From an uncultured Prevotella sp. (GTDB taxonomy: Bacteria; Bacteroidota; Bacteroidia; Bacteroidales; Bacteroidaceae): a DNA stretch of 26,741 nt. Shown here piece after piece: positions 17,435 to 26,500 of this stretch. The stretch lies in contig USSF01000031.1 in assembly GCA_900557405.1 (NCBI GenBank), positions 1 through 26,741 on the forward strand. Direction: 5' to 3'. The position numbers were made by a program, and so were the translations under genes. The notes under the pieces are model-generated. The model was not told the DNA's origin. It did not search any database and worked only from the letters and a program-made list of their open reading frames with translations. Each line of letters opens with the position of its first letter. Position 1 is the first letter of the stretch.

Positions 17435-18361
17435 ATGATACGGAAAAGATTGCAGAATAGGGTGGCCGAAAGCCGCTTTGCGTTCCCCGTTGCCGTGGTC
17501 TACGCCGCCGTGGTGTGGATGATGGCGGGCCTGGTGGGCAGTTCGCTGTACCTCCAGCTGGGCATCTTTGCCGTTTCCACGCTGATGATGGTGACGCTGA
17601 ACAACACCAATGCACTGATTAGGATTTACAGCAGGATGGTGTCGTGCTCGTTCATCGCCATGACCTGCGCCGCAACGTTCCTGTTCCGGAATACGGAGGC
17701 TGTTGCGGTGCAGATGCTATTCGTGTTGTTCTATATCTCGCTGCTGAGGAGCTATCAGGACAAGAGGGCGCAGGGAGTGGTGTTCTATTCCTTCGCATGC
17801 ATCGGAGTGGCAAGTGTCTTCTTCGTGCAGATTCTCTATTTCGTACCCTTCTTCTGGCTGATGATGAGGGTGAATCTGATGGCGCTGAACAACAGGATGT
17901 TCTGGGCTTCCATTATCGGCATCATAGCTCCATACTGGTTTATCGCCGGCGTATACGCATGGCAGGACAGGATTGACGAGCTTATAGCCCACTTCGCCGC
18001 CCTGGCGGAGTTCCAGCCGCTGGGCGACTACTCGATGATTGACGACAACAGGCTGCTGACAGCGTGTGTCATTGCCGTGCCCGTGGTAATCGGAACGTTC
18101 CATTATCTGCGCAACAGCTATCTCGACAAGATACGCACGAGGATGATCTTCGAGATGTTCATCACCGTGAACATCCTCGCAATAGCGTTCATGGCACTGC
18201 AGCCGCAGCATTTCGATATGCTGCTGCCCATCGTGATTGTGAACACCAGCTGTCTATATGCCCATTTCGCGGCGCTCACCAAGACGTGGATTACAAACAT
18301 CATCTTCATCCTCATGATGCTGGCTATGCTGGCGCTCACGGGCTATAACCTATTTATGTAA
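17435..18361 (+). CDS. polytopic inner-membrane protein of unknown function
   Basis: A 308-aa very hydrophobic protein with roughly eight to ten predicted membrane helices spread over the whole length and only short charged loops, for example RSYQDKRAQG (about 108-117) and HYLRNSYLDKIRTR (about 223-236). It has no signal peptide, transporter signature or catalytic motif that I recognise. The overall look recalls conserved Bacteroidota membrane DUF families (DUF6427-like), but I cannot confirm that. Its ATG abuts the purD stop, indicating tight co-transcription and probably translational coupling. The next gene encodes another membrane protein 20 nt downstream. Whether it relates to purine metabolism is unknown. 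Confidence 0.85.
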   Translation: MIRKRLQNRVAESRFAFPVAVVYAAVVWMMAGLVGSSLYLQLGIFAVSTLMMVTLNNTNALIRIYSRMVSCSFIAMTCAATFLFRNTEAVAVQMLFVLFYISLLRSYQDKRAQGVVFYSFACIGVASVFFVQILYFVPFFWLMMRVNLMALNNRMFWASIIGIIAPYWFIAGVYAWQDRIDELIAHFAALAEFQPLGDYSMIDDNRLLTACVIAVPVVIGTFHYLRNSYLDKIRTRMIFEMFITVNILAIAFMALQPQHFDMLLPIVIVNTSCLYAHFAALTKTWITNIIFILMMLAMLALTGYNLFM

Positions 18362-18381
18362 ATACATTGACGGATAAAGGA

Positions 18382-18825
18382 ATGGTAGATTTTCTTGTAC
18401 AATACGGATATTTCGGCATGTTCCTTTCGGCGTTGCTCGCCGGAAGCGTGCTGCCGTTCAACAGCGAGGTGGTCATCGCCGCCCTGCGCGCCGCAGGACT
18501 GGAGCCTTGGGGGCTGCTTGTCTTCGGCACGGTGGGCAATGTGGCGGGCGGTCTCTTCAACTACTGGATCGGCACCTTCGGCAGGATGGACTGGATAGAG
18601 AAATACCTCCACATCAAGCAGAAGAACATGGACCGCGCACAGAGGTTCATGCACGGCAGGGGCGCATGGATGGCCTTCTTCGCCTTCCTGCCGGTAATAG
18701 GCAGCGCGATAACGGTGCTGCTGGGACTGATGCGCTCCAATCTGCCCATCACAGTGACGAGCATGACGATAGGCAAATTCCTGAGATATGCCGCCATCGT
18801 GTTCGGAATGCAGATATTCATGTGA
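18382..18825 (+). CDS. yqaA: YqaA/DedA-family (VTT domain) membrane protein
   Basis: A 147-aa membrane protein of the YqaA branch of the DedA/VTT family, members of which are linked to lipid (undecaprenyl phosphate or phospholipid) flipping. It shows an N-terminal re-entrant/helical segment with ALLAGSVLPFNSEVVIAAL, then GTVGNVAGGLFNYWIG, a polar middle (about 65-90) and the conserved RGAWMAFFAFLPVIGS followed by a final helix. The acidic residue in FNSEVV and the central Gly/Pro motif fit the family. ATG 18382 is preferred to the in-frame TTG at 18367 because AAAGGA lies just upstream and the family starts here. It is third in the purD operon. The substrate is inferred from the family only. 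Confidence 0.85.
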   Translation: MVDFLVQYGYFGMFLSALLAGSVLPFNSEVVIAALRAAGLEPWGLLVFGTVGNVAGGLFNYWIGTFGRMDWIEKYLHIKQKNMDRAQRFMHGRGAWMAFFAFLPVIGSAITVLLGLMRSNLPITVTSMTIGKFLRYAAIVFGMQIFM

Positions 18826-18883
18826 GAAAAGAGTGAGAAAACATATATTTTCTAACTACATATTAAATCAAACAAAACAGATT

Positions 18884-19798
18884 ATGAAACCTACTTTAGT
18901 ATTGCTGGCTGCCGGCATGGGCAGCAGGTACGGCGGACTGAAACAGCTCGACGGACTGGGTCCAAACGGGGAAACTATTATGGACTATTCTATCTACGAT
19001 GCCATCCAGGCTGGATTCGGCAAAATAGTATTCATCATCCGCAAGGACTTCGAGGAGGACTTCCGCGAGAAGATTCTCAAGAAATATGAGGGTCACATAC
19101 CCGCAGAGCTCTGCTTCCAGAGCCTCGACGCACTGCCCGAGGGATTCAAATGCCCCGAAGGAAGAGTGAAGCCATGGGGAACGAACCATGCCGTGATGAT
19201 GGCAAAGGACGTGGTGAAGGAACCGTTCTGCGTTATCAACTGCGACGATTTCTACAACCGCGACTGCTTCATGGTCATCGGCAAGTTCCTGAGCAATCTG
19301 CCTGAGGGCAGCAAGAACAATTACGCCATGGTGGGATTCCGCGTGGGCAACACGCTCTCGGAGAACGGCACCGTGGCACGCGGCATCTGCTCGAAGGACG
19401 CCGACGAGAACCTCACCACAGTGGTGGAGCGCACGGAAATAATGCGCATCGACGGCAAGGTGAGCTACAAGGACGAAGAGGGCAAATGGGTTGCAGTGGA
19501 CGACAACACACCTGTATCAATGAACGTCTGGGGATTCACACCAGACTACTTCGAATACAGCGAGGAATACTTCAAGGAGTTCCTCTCAAAGCCTGAGAAC
19601 ATGACCAACCTGAAGGCTGAATTCTTCATCCCGCTCATGGTGAACAAGCTCATCAACGAGGGTACGGCAACCGTGAAGGTGCTCGACACCACAAGCAAGT
19701 GGTTCGGAGTGACATACGCTGCCGACAGACAGGGCACCGTGGACAGAATCCAGAAGCTCATCGACGAGGGCGTTTATCCGGAGAAACTTTTCAAATAA
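18884..19798 (+). CDS. NTP_transferase-family sugar-phosphate nucleotidyltransferase
   Basis: A 304-aa cytoplasmic protein related to glucose-1-phosphate nucleotidylyltransferases, which transfer a nucleoside monophosphate from an NTP to a sugar 1-phosphate. The start MKPTLVLLAAGMGSRYGGLKQ holds the G-x-G-S-R-x-x-x-x-K nucleotide-binding signature, and FCVINCDDFYNRDC holds the metal-binding Asp after strand 4. NVWGFTPDYFEY is the usual late substrate-site segment. No C-terminal left-handed helix (LbH) repeat is present, so it lacks the acyltransferase half seen in GlmU. The sugar and base cannot be told from sequence; generic pipelines often call such proteins UTP-glucose-1-phosphate uridylyltransferases. 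It lies 58 nt after yqaA and ends the operon before a hairpin. The longer in-frame start at 18788 would overlap yqaA and is not supported. Confidence 0.88.
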   Translation: MKPTLVLLAAGMGSRYGGLKQLDGLGPNGETIMDYSIYDAIQAGFGKIVFIIRKDFEEDFREKILKKYEGHIPAELCFQSLDALPEGFKCPEGRVKPWGTNHAVMMAKDVVKEPFCVINCDDFYNRDCFMVIGKFLSNLPEGSKNNYAMVGFRVGNTLSENGTVARGICSKDADENLTTVVERTEIMRIDGKVSYKDEEGKWVAVDDNTPVSMNVWGFTPDYFEYSEEYFKEFLSKPENMTNLKAEFFIPLMVNKLINEGTATVKVLDTTSKWFGVTYAADRQGTVDRIQKLIDEGVYPEKLFK

Positions 19799-19808
19799 AC
19801 CATATCGG

Positions 19809-19854
19809 CAGACTGCCCCGGCCGGCTATAGACATAGTCTGCCCGGGCAGTCTG
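19809..19854 (+). terminator. hairpin terminator after the nucleotidyltransferase gene
   Basis: CAGACTGCCC (19809-19818) pairs with GGGCAGTCTG (19845-19854); a GTCT/AGAC inner pairing offers an alternative fold. The following TATTATTT is a weak U tract. It ends the purD operon 10 nt after the stop codon and 45 nt before the next ATG, so partial read-through into the phosphoesterase gene is possible. Confidence 0.65.
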
Positions 19855-19899
19855 TATTATTTAAAGACGATTAAACCAAACCGTTCAAATCTATATCTG

Positions 19900-20928
19900 A
19901 TGGACATCAACTTACTTACCGACGTCGAGGCTGCTGAATTCTGCTCCTTGATTGAGGAATCTAAGCATATCGTGATATTCTGCCACAGGAATCCCGACGG
20001 CGACGCCCTCGGGTCTTCGCTCGGCATGGCTGCATACCTGAAACAGAAGGGCAAGGAGGACGTGAAGGTCATCGTACCCGACATGTTCCCCAACTTCCTG
20101 CAATGGTTGCCCGGCGCTATTGACATCATGAGATACGACAAGAAGAAGGAGGAGGTGGAAGAGGCCGTGAAGGCTGCCGACCTCATGTTCTGTCTGGACT
20201 TCAACGATGCAAGCCGCACGGCAGATCTCGAACCGCTGATCACGGGTTCGGAGGCAAGGAAGATTCTCGTGGACCATCATCTCAACCCGTCGGTGGATGC
20301 CGATGTGGTGGTTTCGCATCCTGAGGCGTGCAGCACCTGCGAACTCGTATTCCGACTCATCTGGCAGACGGGGGGATTCGAGGAGATGGACAAGGCGGCC
20401 GCCGTGCCCCTGTACTGCGGAATGATGACCGACACGGGGGGATTCACATACAACTCCACACGTCCCGAGATATTCTTCATCATCAGCCAACTGCTCACCA
20501 AGGGCATCAACAAGGACAAGATATACCGCAACGTATTCAACAACTACAGCCTCTGGCGCATGAGGCTGCTGGGCTACGTGATGTATGCCAAGCTCAACGT
20601 CCTCGGCGAATTCCACGCCGCCTACTTCACGCTGACGCGCCGCGACCTGAAGCATTTCCATTTCATGAAGGGCGACGCCGAGGGACTCGTGAACATGCCG
20701 CTGCAGATAAAGGGCATCAAGCTGAGCATCTCGCTGCGCGAAGACACCGAGAAGCCGAACACTATCTGGGTGAGTCTCAGGTCGGTGGATGATTTCCCAT
20801 GCAACAAACTGGCGGAGAAATACTTCAACGGCGGAGGGCATCTGAATGCCTCTGGCGGTCATCTGAACTGTACGATGGACGAGGCGGAGATGATTGTAAA
20901 CAAGGCTATAAGGGAATTCAAATGGTAG
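19900..20928 (+). CDS. nrnA: DHH/DHHA1 phosphoesterase, NrnA-like nanoRNase/pAp phosphatase
   Basis: A 342-aa cytoplasmic DHH-family enzyme. NrnA-type members degrade 2-5 nt RNAs and can dephosphorylate 3'-phosphoadenosine 5'-phosphate, substituting for Orn and CysQ. Seen here: motif I HRNPDGDALGSS (His29, Asp33, Asp35), an Asp in LMFCLDFNDASR, the name motif DHH at 125-127 followed by LNPSVDAD, and the DHHA1 substrate loop GGGHLNASGG (about 311-320). All metal ligands expected for activity are present. ATG 19900 is chosen because the DHH fold starts at once; the longer frame back to 19699 would overlap the preceding gene and its terminator. No clear TAnnTTTG box precedes it. It is the first gene of a cluster with a DUF4827-type lipoprotein and glmM, an order I recall from other Bacteroidales. 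Confidence 0.92.
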   Translation: MDINLLTDVEAAEFCSLIEESKHIVIFCHRNPDGDALGSSLGMAAYLKQKGKEDVKVIVPDMFPNFLQWLPGAIDIMRYDKKKEEVEEAVKAADLMFCLDFNDASRTADLEPLITGSEARKILVDHHLNPSVDADVVVSHPEACSTCELVFRLIWQTGGFEEMDKAAAVPLYCGMMTDTGGFTYNSTRPEIFFIISQLLTKGINKDKIYRNVFNNYSLWRMRLLGYVMYAKLNVLGEFHAAYFTLTRRDLKHFHFMKGDAEGLVNMPLQIKGIKLSISLREDTEKPNTIWVSLRSVDDFPCNKLAEKYFNGGGHLNASGGHLNCTMDEAEMIVNKAIREFKW

Positions 20929-21011
20929 ACGGCAACTGCCGGTTCGTAGATTTACACGTTAAAGATACGTAATATCCGCCGCCGGAATGCAGCTTTTCGA
21001 CTGATTATTCG

Positions 21012-21019
21012 TAAATTTG
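21012..21019 (+). promoter_or_regulatory. -7 box ahead of the DUF4827-type lipoprotein gene
   Basis: TAAATTTG matches TAnnTTTG; no TTG lies at -33 (nearest T-rich segment TTTTC). A start near 21025 would put the palindrome at 21028-21040 at the very 5' end of the message. Confidence 0.5.
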
Positions 21020-21027
21020 CACAATGT

Positions 21028-21040
21028 GCGGACAGTCCGC
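21028..21040. repeat. perfect 13-bp palindrome in the lipoprotein gene leader
   Basis: GCGGAC, one central base, GTCCGC. It lies 8 nt after the -7 box and 30 nt before the ATG, where it could be an operator or a 5' hairpin. With only a one-base centre the RNA hairpin would have to open inner pairs. Confidence 0.6.
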
Positions 21041-21070
21041 GCATGGAGAAAATCTATATCACAACAGAGA

Positions 21071-21748
21071 ATGAAGAAATTTGCATATTTGTTTGTAATG
21101 GCGGTTGCCATGATTGCCACAATGGCGAGTTGTAACGATTCCGAGACCTACGCTGACCAGAAGAAGCGCGAACGCTCGGCTATCAACAAATACATTGCCG
21201 ACAACGGGATAAAGGTCATCAGCGAAACGGAATTCAACCAGAACGGCTGCAAGACAGATACATCAAAGAACGAATTCGTATACCTCAACAACTCCAGCTG
21301 CTACATGCAGATAGTAAGGAAGGGATGCGGCGAGAAGCTGGCAACAGGAAACACAGCCACCGTGTTGTGCCGCTACAAGGAATACAACCTGCTGACGGAC
21401 TCTCTGCAGTCCACCAACATGGTGGGCTATTACGTCTCCTTTGTGGACAAGATGAGCGTGACGAACACAAGCGGCACTTTCACCGCCACATTCGACACCA
21501 GCTCAAGCCTGATGTATACGCTCTACAGCAGTTCGTCGGTTCCTTCGGGTTGGCTCGTGCCGTTCACATACATCAACCTGGGCAGACAGGACAAACCGAA
21601 TACCGACGAGGGCAACGTATCGCTTGAGGACAAGACAAACGACATTGCCCGAGTGAGAATCATCGTGCCACACACGCAAGGCCACACATACGCCACTTCC
21701 GGTGTATACCCTTGTCTGTATGACATCACATTCGAGAAGGGATATTAA
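21071..21748 (+). CDS. DUF4827-type lipoprotein (possible FKBP-like fold)
   Basis: A 225-aa predicted lipoprotein. ATG 21071 gives a typical lipoprotein signal, MKKFAYLFVMAVAMIATMAS followed by the lipid-bearing Cys21; the longer frame from 21017 would put ten or more charged residues in front of it and overlap the palindrome. The mature part begins with a basic helix (QKKRERSAINKYIADNGI), then a beta-rich domain with a region (about 95-160) reminiscent of peptidyl-prolyl isomerase FKBP folds, ending YDITFEKGY. I assign DUF4827 from this pattern and from the neighbouring glmM, a pairing I recall from Bacteroidales; I cannot verify it here. It should sit in the periplasm or on the cell surface. 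Isomerase activity is not established. glmM follows after 42 nt, probably co-transcribed. Confidence 0.82.
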   Translation: MKKFAYLFVMAVAMIATMASCNDSETYADQKKRERSAINKYIADNGIKVISETEFNQNGCKTDTSKNEFVYLNNSSCYMQIVRKGCGEKLATGNTATVLCRYKEYNLLTDSLQSTNMVGYYVSFVDKMSVTNTSGTFTATFDTSSSLMYTLYSSSSVPSGWLVPFTYINLGRQDKPNTDEGNVSLEDKTNDIARVRIIVPHTQGHTYATSGVYPCLYDITFEKGY

Positions 21749-21790
21749 GGAGACCGAACGAAGGTATCCGACAAAAAACAATTCATCATC

Positions 21791-23188
21791 ATGACACTAA
21801 TAAAATCAATTTCAGGAATCCGCGGCACTATCGGCGGACAGACGGGCGACACTCTGAATCCGCTCGACATCGTGAAATTCGTTACGGCATACGCCTCTTT
21901 CATCCGCAAGAGCGCCAAGTCTGAAAGCAACACCATAGTAGTGGGCAGAGACGCACGCATCTCTGGCGAAATGGTGCGCAGCGTAGTTTGCGGCACTCTC
22001 ATGGGCATGGGATACGATGTGCTCGACATCGGTCTGGCGACGACACCTACAACGGAGCTCGCCGTGATAATGTCGAAGGCTGCCGGCGGTATCATCATCA
22101 CTGCGAGCCATAACCCGCGCCAGTGGAACGCTCTGAAACTGCTCAACAACGAGGGCGAATTCCTCACAAAGGAGGACGGCAACGAAGTGCTTGCCATCGC
22201 CGAGGCGGAGGATTTCTGCTATGCTGACGTGGACAAACTCGGCAAATACCATAAGGACGACAGCTTCAACACAAAGCATATCGACTCCGTTCTCGACCTG
22301 AAGCTCGTGGACGTTGACGCAATAAAGAAAGCAGACTTCAAGGTTTGCGTAGACACGATTAACTCCGTGGGAGGAGTCATCCTTCCGGAACTGTTCGACA
22401 GACTCGGAGTGGAATACAAACTGCTGAACGGCATACCCAACGGCGACTTCTCGCATAACCCTGAGCCACTGGAAAAGAACCTGGGCGGCATAATGGGAGA
22501 AATGGCAAAAGGAGGATATGATTTAGGCATCGTTGTAGACCCAGACGTGGACAGGCTTGCCTTTATCTGCGAAGACGGCAAGATGTTCGGCGAGGAATAC
22601 ACTCTCGTTTCCGTTGCCGACTATATCCTCAGCAACACCAAGGGAGGCGGCAACACGGTTTCAAACCTGAGCAGCACACGTGCCCTGCGCGACGTGACGG
22701 AGCGCTACGGCGGCACATACACGGCTGCTGCCGTGGGCGAAGTGAACGTTACAACAAAGATGAAGGAAGTGGGTGCCGTTATCGGTGGCGAAGGCAACGG
22801 AGGAGTGATCTATCCGGAGAGCCACTACGGTCGCGACGCTCTTGTGGGCATTGCCCTGTTCCTGTCTTCTCTTGCCCACAAGGGATGCAAGGTGAGCGAG
22901 CTGCGCGCCACGTTCCCGACCTACTATATGGCAAAGAACCGCATCGACCTTACTCCTTCTACCGATGTTGATGCCATCCTCGTGAAGGTGAAGGAGATGT
23001 ACGGCAAAGAGAAGGATGTGGCTGTTACCGACATCGACGGCGTGAAACTCGACTTCCCCGACAAGTGGGTTCATCTGCGCAAGTCGAACACAGAGCCTAT
23101 CATCCGCGTATACAGCGAGGCTAAGACAGCCGATGAGGCTGATGCCATAGGAAAGAAACTGATGCAGGTGGTTTACGACATGCAGTAA
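21791..23188 (+). CDS. glmM: phosphoglucosamine mutase
   Basis: A 465-aa alpha-D-phosphohexomutase, most likely GlmM, converting glucosamine-6-phosphate to glucosamine-1-phosphate for UDP-GlcNAc, peptidoglycan and LPS. The four family motifs are intact: the active serine in ITASHNPRQWNA (Ser106), the Mg site DPDVDR (250-255), the sugar-binding loop GGEGNGGVIYP (about 336-346) and the phosphate-binding RKSNTEPIIRVY near 430-441. Length and the opening KSISGIRGTIGG fit the Bacteroidota version. Related phosphomannomutases/phosphoglucomutases share all motifs, so substrate choice rests on the best family fit. It is last in the cluster, followed by a strong terminator. Confidence 0.92.
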   Translation: MTLIKSISGIRGTIGGQTGDTLNPLDIVKFVTAYASFIRKSAKSESNTIVVGRDARISGEMVRSVVCGTLMGMGYDVLDIGLATTPTTELAVIMSKAAGGIIITASHNPRQWNALKLLNNEGEFLTKEDGNEVLAIAEAEDFCYADVDKLGKYHKDDSFNTKHIDSVLDLKLVDVDAIKKADFKVCVDTINSVGGVILPELFDRLGVEYKLLNGIPNGDFSHNPEPLEKNLGGIMGEMAKGGYDLGIVVDPDVDRLAFICEDGKMFGEEYTLVSVADYILSNTKGGGNTVSNLSSTRALRDVTERYGGTYTAAAVGEVNVTTKMKEVGAVIGGEGNGGVIYPESHYGRDALVGIALFLSSLAHKGCKVSELRATFPTYYMAKNRIDLTPSTDVDAILVKVKEMYGKEKDVAVTDIDGVKLDFPDKWVHLRKSNTEPIIRVYSEAKTADEADAIGKKLMQVVYDMQ

Positions 23189-23246
23189 CTCTTCAGGCTA
23201 CTCATGCTATAAATCATTCTGACACACATCTACATATAATAAAATT

Positions 23247-23310
23247 ATTGCCACTACGCCGCAAGCCAATTATAGACTGCTTGCAAGCGTAGTGGCAATA
23301 TTCTTTTTAG
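23247..23310. terminator. strong hairpin terminator between glmM and the minus-strand small gene
   Basis: ATTGCCACTACGC (23247-23259) is the exact complement of GCGTAGTGGCAAT (23287-23299), with GCAAGC/GCTTGC pairing inside the loop and TTCTTTTT after it. The left flank is A-rich (AATAAAATT), so it can also serve the convergent small gene that ends at 23323. Confidence 0.88.
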
Positions 23311-23322
23311 AACTTTATATTT

Positions 23323-23508
23323 CTACTCATCTTCCTCATCCTCATAGCTCCATAGGTCGGGAGCCGTGGACGACCAGTTATCATGACGTTTGCTACAGCC
23401 ATCTTCATAAGCTTCATTTGGACTAACTGGTATAGTTTGTGACCCTTCACAGATGCTCTGTATCTCACTTTCGTATATTGCTATTTCCGGTTTGATGTAT
23501 TTTTTCAT
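23323..23508 (-). CDS. 61-aa acidic small protein (MKKYIKPEI type)
   Basis: A short protein opening MKKYIKPEIAIYESE, a start I associate with numerous uncharacterised Bacteroidales small proteins. It has no signal peptide or membrane helix. Two cysteines (Cys20 in SICEGS, Cys38 in DGCSKRHD) flank a middle rich in small and polar residues, and the tail is strongly acidic (SYEDEEDE). It lies 47 nt downstream of the BspA-like gene on the same strand and ends 13 nt before the terminator arm region, so it is probably part of that transcript. The function is unknown. A peptide precursor processed from the N-terminal leader-like part, or a small secreted partner of the surface protein, is possible but not shown. 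Confidence 0.75.
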   Translation of the reverse strand: MKKYIKPEIAIYESEIQSICEGSQTIPVSPNEAYEDGCSKRHDNWSSTAPDLWSYEDEEDE

Positions 23509-23555
23509 TGTCGTATGTATTCTAATTTGTAATTATTTTATAGAGGTAATGACAT

Positions 23556-26500
23556 TCAGAAGTTTGCCACGCGTTTCTTGCCATTCTGTATATATATCTG
23601 TCCGCGCTGCGGCTTGTTGATGCGGCGACCGGTGAGGTCGTAGATTGGCGTGTCGCTGCTGTCGGCAGTATTCACTTCTCGTATTCCTGTAGTTTCAGAG
23701 TCTTCGAACGACATGCTGATTGCCTTTGCCTCGCTGCCCAGAGAGCTGAGGTCGAGATATGCGCGGTAGGCTCCTACCTTCAGCGTTGCGTTGCTGTCGC
23801 TTACGCGGTGGAACATGCCGTCGGTCTGCAGGATATAGCTACCGCCGGGGGCTATCATACTCTCGAAAGTGCCTTTCAGCATACCGGGATTCTGCGGAGC
23901 AGAGGCAGCGGTCTCGTCGATATTGAATACTATAGCGTTGGCAACAGGATCTTTGTCTGTCAGATTGCGACGATACACGTATGGCTTGCCAGCTTCTATC
24001 TCAGTAACTTCTTTCATCACAACCTTCGTGTCGTCTGTCTTGTCGGCATCCACCTCATAGAGTTTGTCGAAGCCATAGAATGTACCCTCGCCCAGTGTGC
24101 CGCCAACAGGCGAGCAGAGCGTACCGTATTCTGCCTTTGCGTTTATCGGGAAATACGGTTTGATGATTTTTGTGTAAATTTTCTTGTTGTCGGAACGAGC
24201 CATATAGTCTGCCATCGGGGTGTATAGTCTTGCAGGACAGTTAACAAACATATATGTATCAAACTTCATCGATTTTGTGGTGAAGTCTTTGCTTATTATG
24301 ATAGACTGCAACTTAGAACAATTGTTAAACATATAGCTCATATCTGTCACCTTTTCCGTATTAAAGTTTGAAAGGTCGAGAGACTGCAACTTAGGACAAT
24401 CGGAAAACATAGCTCTCATAGTTTCCACCATTTCCGTATTAAAGCTCGAAAGGTCGAGAGACTGCAACTTAGGACAATCGGAAAACATATTGCTCATATT
24501 TGTCACCTTTTCCGCATTAAAATTTGAAAGGTTGATAGACTGCAAATTAGAACAATCGTAAAACATATAGCGCATATCTGTCACCATTGCCGCATTAAAG
24601 TTTGAAAGGTCAAGAGACTGCAGCTTTTCACATCTGTAGAACATATATGACATATCAGTCATCTCTGAAGTATTCAGATACGAAATATTTTCTATTTCTG
24701 CCAGATACCCAAAATCATAGAACCACATGTAGCCTGTCGTAGGTCTCGCATCCTTGAACGACTCGTCGAACACTACCTTTGTGGTAGATGATCTCTTATC
24801 TTTCCACCCTGGCTCATTATCACCAGTATTAAGTTCATACTCGCCGTTGCTTCCGTCAATAGTTCTTTTGTATTCACTAACGAAGAAAGTCAGCGTGCCG
24901 TCAGCATATTTCGCCCACGGACGGTTTGCGTATGCCTTGTCGCGGAAATATCCACCAACAATCTTGGCATAGGTCTTGTCATAAGTCTTATTGTCATACG
25001 CAATGTCGCCGGAGAGAGAAAAACAATTATAGAACATCTGATTAGAAGATGTTACATTGCTCGTCGTAAACTTATCGCTCGCATAGATTGCATTTAATTT
25101 GTTACAGTATTCGAACATATATGACATATTTTCCACATTTGCAGTGTTGAAGCTTGAAAGGTCGAGAGACTGTAGTTCCCGACATTGACCAAACATATCC
25201 TCCATATTTGTTACGTTCTCCGTGTTGAAGCTTGAAACGTCGAGAGACTGTAGTTTACTACAACTATAAAACATACCTTTCATATTTTCTACTTTTGCCG
25301 TATTAAAGTTTGAGACATTGAGAGACTGCAGATTATTGCACCAGTAGAACATAAACTGCATATTTGTTACGTTCTCCGTATTGAAGTTAGAAAGGTCGAG
25401 AGACTGTAATCTCCAACAATCAGCAAACATATTGTCCATATTTTTCACCTTTGCAGTATTAAAGTTTGAGACGTCGAGAGACTGCAGATTTTTACATTTG
25501 CGGAACATAACAGACATATCTGTTACGTTCTCCGTATTGAAGTTTGAGACGTCGAGAGACTGCAGATTTTCACATCCGTAGAACATATATGACATATCGG
25601 TCATCTCTGAAGTGTTCAAATACGAGATGTTTTCTATTGTTACAAGATTTTTACAAGATGAGAACCAGTAGCTGCCTGTAGTAGGACGCGCTATTTTGAA
25701 CGACTCATCGAACACCACTTTGGTAATGTCTGTCTCATGGTCAGTAATCCACCCTGGATTATTTGAACCAATATTAAGTTCATACTCGCCGTTGCTTCCG
25801 TCAATAGTTTTTTTGTATTCACTAACGAAGAAAGTCAGCGTGCCGTCAGCATATTTCGCCCACGGACGGTTTGCGTAAGCCTTGTCGCGGAAGTATCCAC
25901 CGTCAATCTTGGCATAGGTCTTGTCTACATGATTCTGGTCATACGCAATGTCACCGGAGAGAGAGTCACAGTAAAGGAACATTTTTCTTGAAGTATAATT
26001 ACCAACATTATCAGTCGTAAACATATTGCTCGCATAGATTTCCACCAATTTATTGCAATTAAAGAACATCATAACCATATCTGTTACGTTCTTCGTGTTA
26101 AAGCTTGAAAGGTCGAGATATCGCAAATCAAAGCAATCTTCGAACATAGAGTTCATCTTTTTTACGTTCGCCGTATTGAAGTTTGAAAGATCAAGAGACT
26201 GCAAATTTTTGCATCCATAAAACATTCTCTCCATAATCCACACTTTCTCTGTATTGAAACTTGATAGCTTAATGGATTGTAAACTTGAACAACCTTGGAA
26301 CATACCTTCCATGTCTATTACATTTGCCGTATTGAAGCTTGAAAGATCAAGAGACTGTAATTTTGAACAGTTAGAGAACATACTACTCATGTAAGTCACC
26401 TCAGAAGTGTTCAGATTCTGGAGATTCTCTATTTCTTCTAAGTTACTCATACCAGAGAACCAGAAGTAGCATGTCGTGGGGCGAGCATCTTTGAATGACT

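Noticed and set aside
19699..19899. N-terminal extension of the DHH phosphoesterase
   Set aside because: Would overlap the nucleotidyltransferase gene and read through a terminator hairpin; the fold starts cleanly at ATG 19900.
20930..20941. CGGCA/TGCCG hairpin after the phosphoesterase stop
   Set aside because: Loop of two bases and short stem without a T tract; not convincing as a terminator.
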